A stretch of 13,932 nt of DNA from Thermoproteota archaeon (GTDB lineage: Archaea > Korarchaeota > Korarchaeia > Korarchaeales > Korarchaeaceae). The notes beneath the pieces were generated by a model. The model was not told the DNA's origin. It saw only the letters and a program-made list of their open reading frames with translations, and made no database searches. The DNA lies in contig WAOH01000158.1 in the NCBI GenBank assembly GCA_015521385.1, forward strand, positions 1 through 13,932. Direction: 5' to 3'. This document shows positions 13,891 through 13,932 of the stretch, in pieces (the stretch's first letter is position 1; each line of letters opens with the position of its first letter). A program made the position numbers and the translations under genes.

Positions 13891-13932
13891 CCGCAGGTCT
13901 TAGTGACTATTCAGCCGGTGAGGACCCTAAAA

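Noticed and set aside
1..13932. Search by eye for CRISPR repeats, insertion sequences, toxin-antitoxin pairs or a defence island
   Set aside because: No regularly spaced direct repeats, transposase or known defence domains were seen. The CPBP family includes members called Abi, but one CPBP gene alone is not evidence of a defence system.

Overview
The window looks like part of the chromosome of a thermophilic archaeon, probably of the Thermoproteota/Korarchaeota grade; I cannot place it more precisely. The signs are AT-rich TATA boxes about 32-35 bases before start codons, heavy AGG and ATA codon use, Ser/Thr-rich linkers on membrane-anchored solute-binding proteins, a tungsten-type aldehyde:ferredoxin oxidoreductase, and an nfeD-stomatin pair of the Pyrococcus PH1510/PH1511 type. 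No insertion sequence, CRISPR array, tRNA or rRNA was recognised.

Left part (1-4289). A family-5 (peptide/oligosaccharide-type) ABC solute-binding protein is on the minus strand and faces out of the window, so its permeases are probably to the left. Across a roughly 340-base divergent intergenic region, nfeD (membrane serine protease) and a stomatin/SPFH protein form a two-gene plus-strand operon with an ATGA overlap. A convergent spacer with T-rich terminators on both strands follows.

Middle part (4290-8441). A minus-strand pair encodes a phosphohexomutase-family enzyme followed by an AOR-family oxidoreductase. Upstream and divergent is a CPBP (CAAX-protease-like) membrane protein. Its promoter region is unusually structured: two hairpins lie side by side, then a perfect 12-base palindrome that touches the TATA box.

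Right part (8418-13932). A NitT/TauT/Ssu-type ABC importer (binding protein, permease, ATPase) is on the minus strand. Its last gene overlaps the CPBP gene tail to tail by 24 bases. Divergent from it is a plus-strand operon of a UbiD-family prenyl-FMN decarboxylase, an overlapping UbiA-family prenyltransferase and a small uncharacterised acidic protein. The UbiD-UbiA pair suggests prenylated quinone or isoprenoid synthesis. The window ends in a GC-rich stretch with strong potential secondary structure.

I did not find a clearly new multi-gene system. The most interesting points are the CPBP control region, the unknown third gene of the UbiD-UbiA operon, and a uniform near-leaderless promoter layout that helps to choose start codons, several of which appear to be TTG or GTG.
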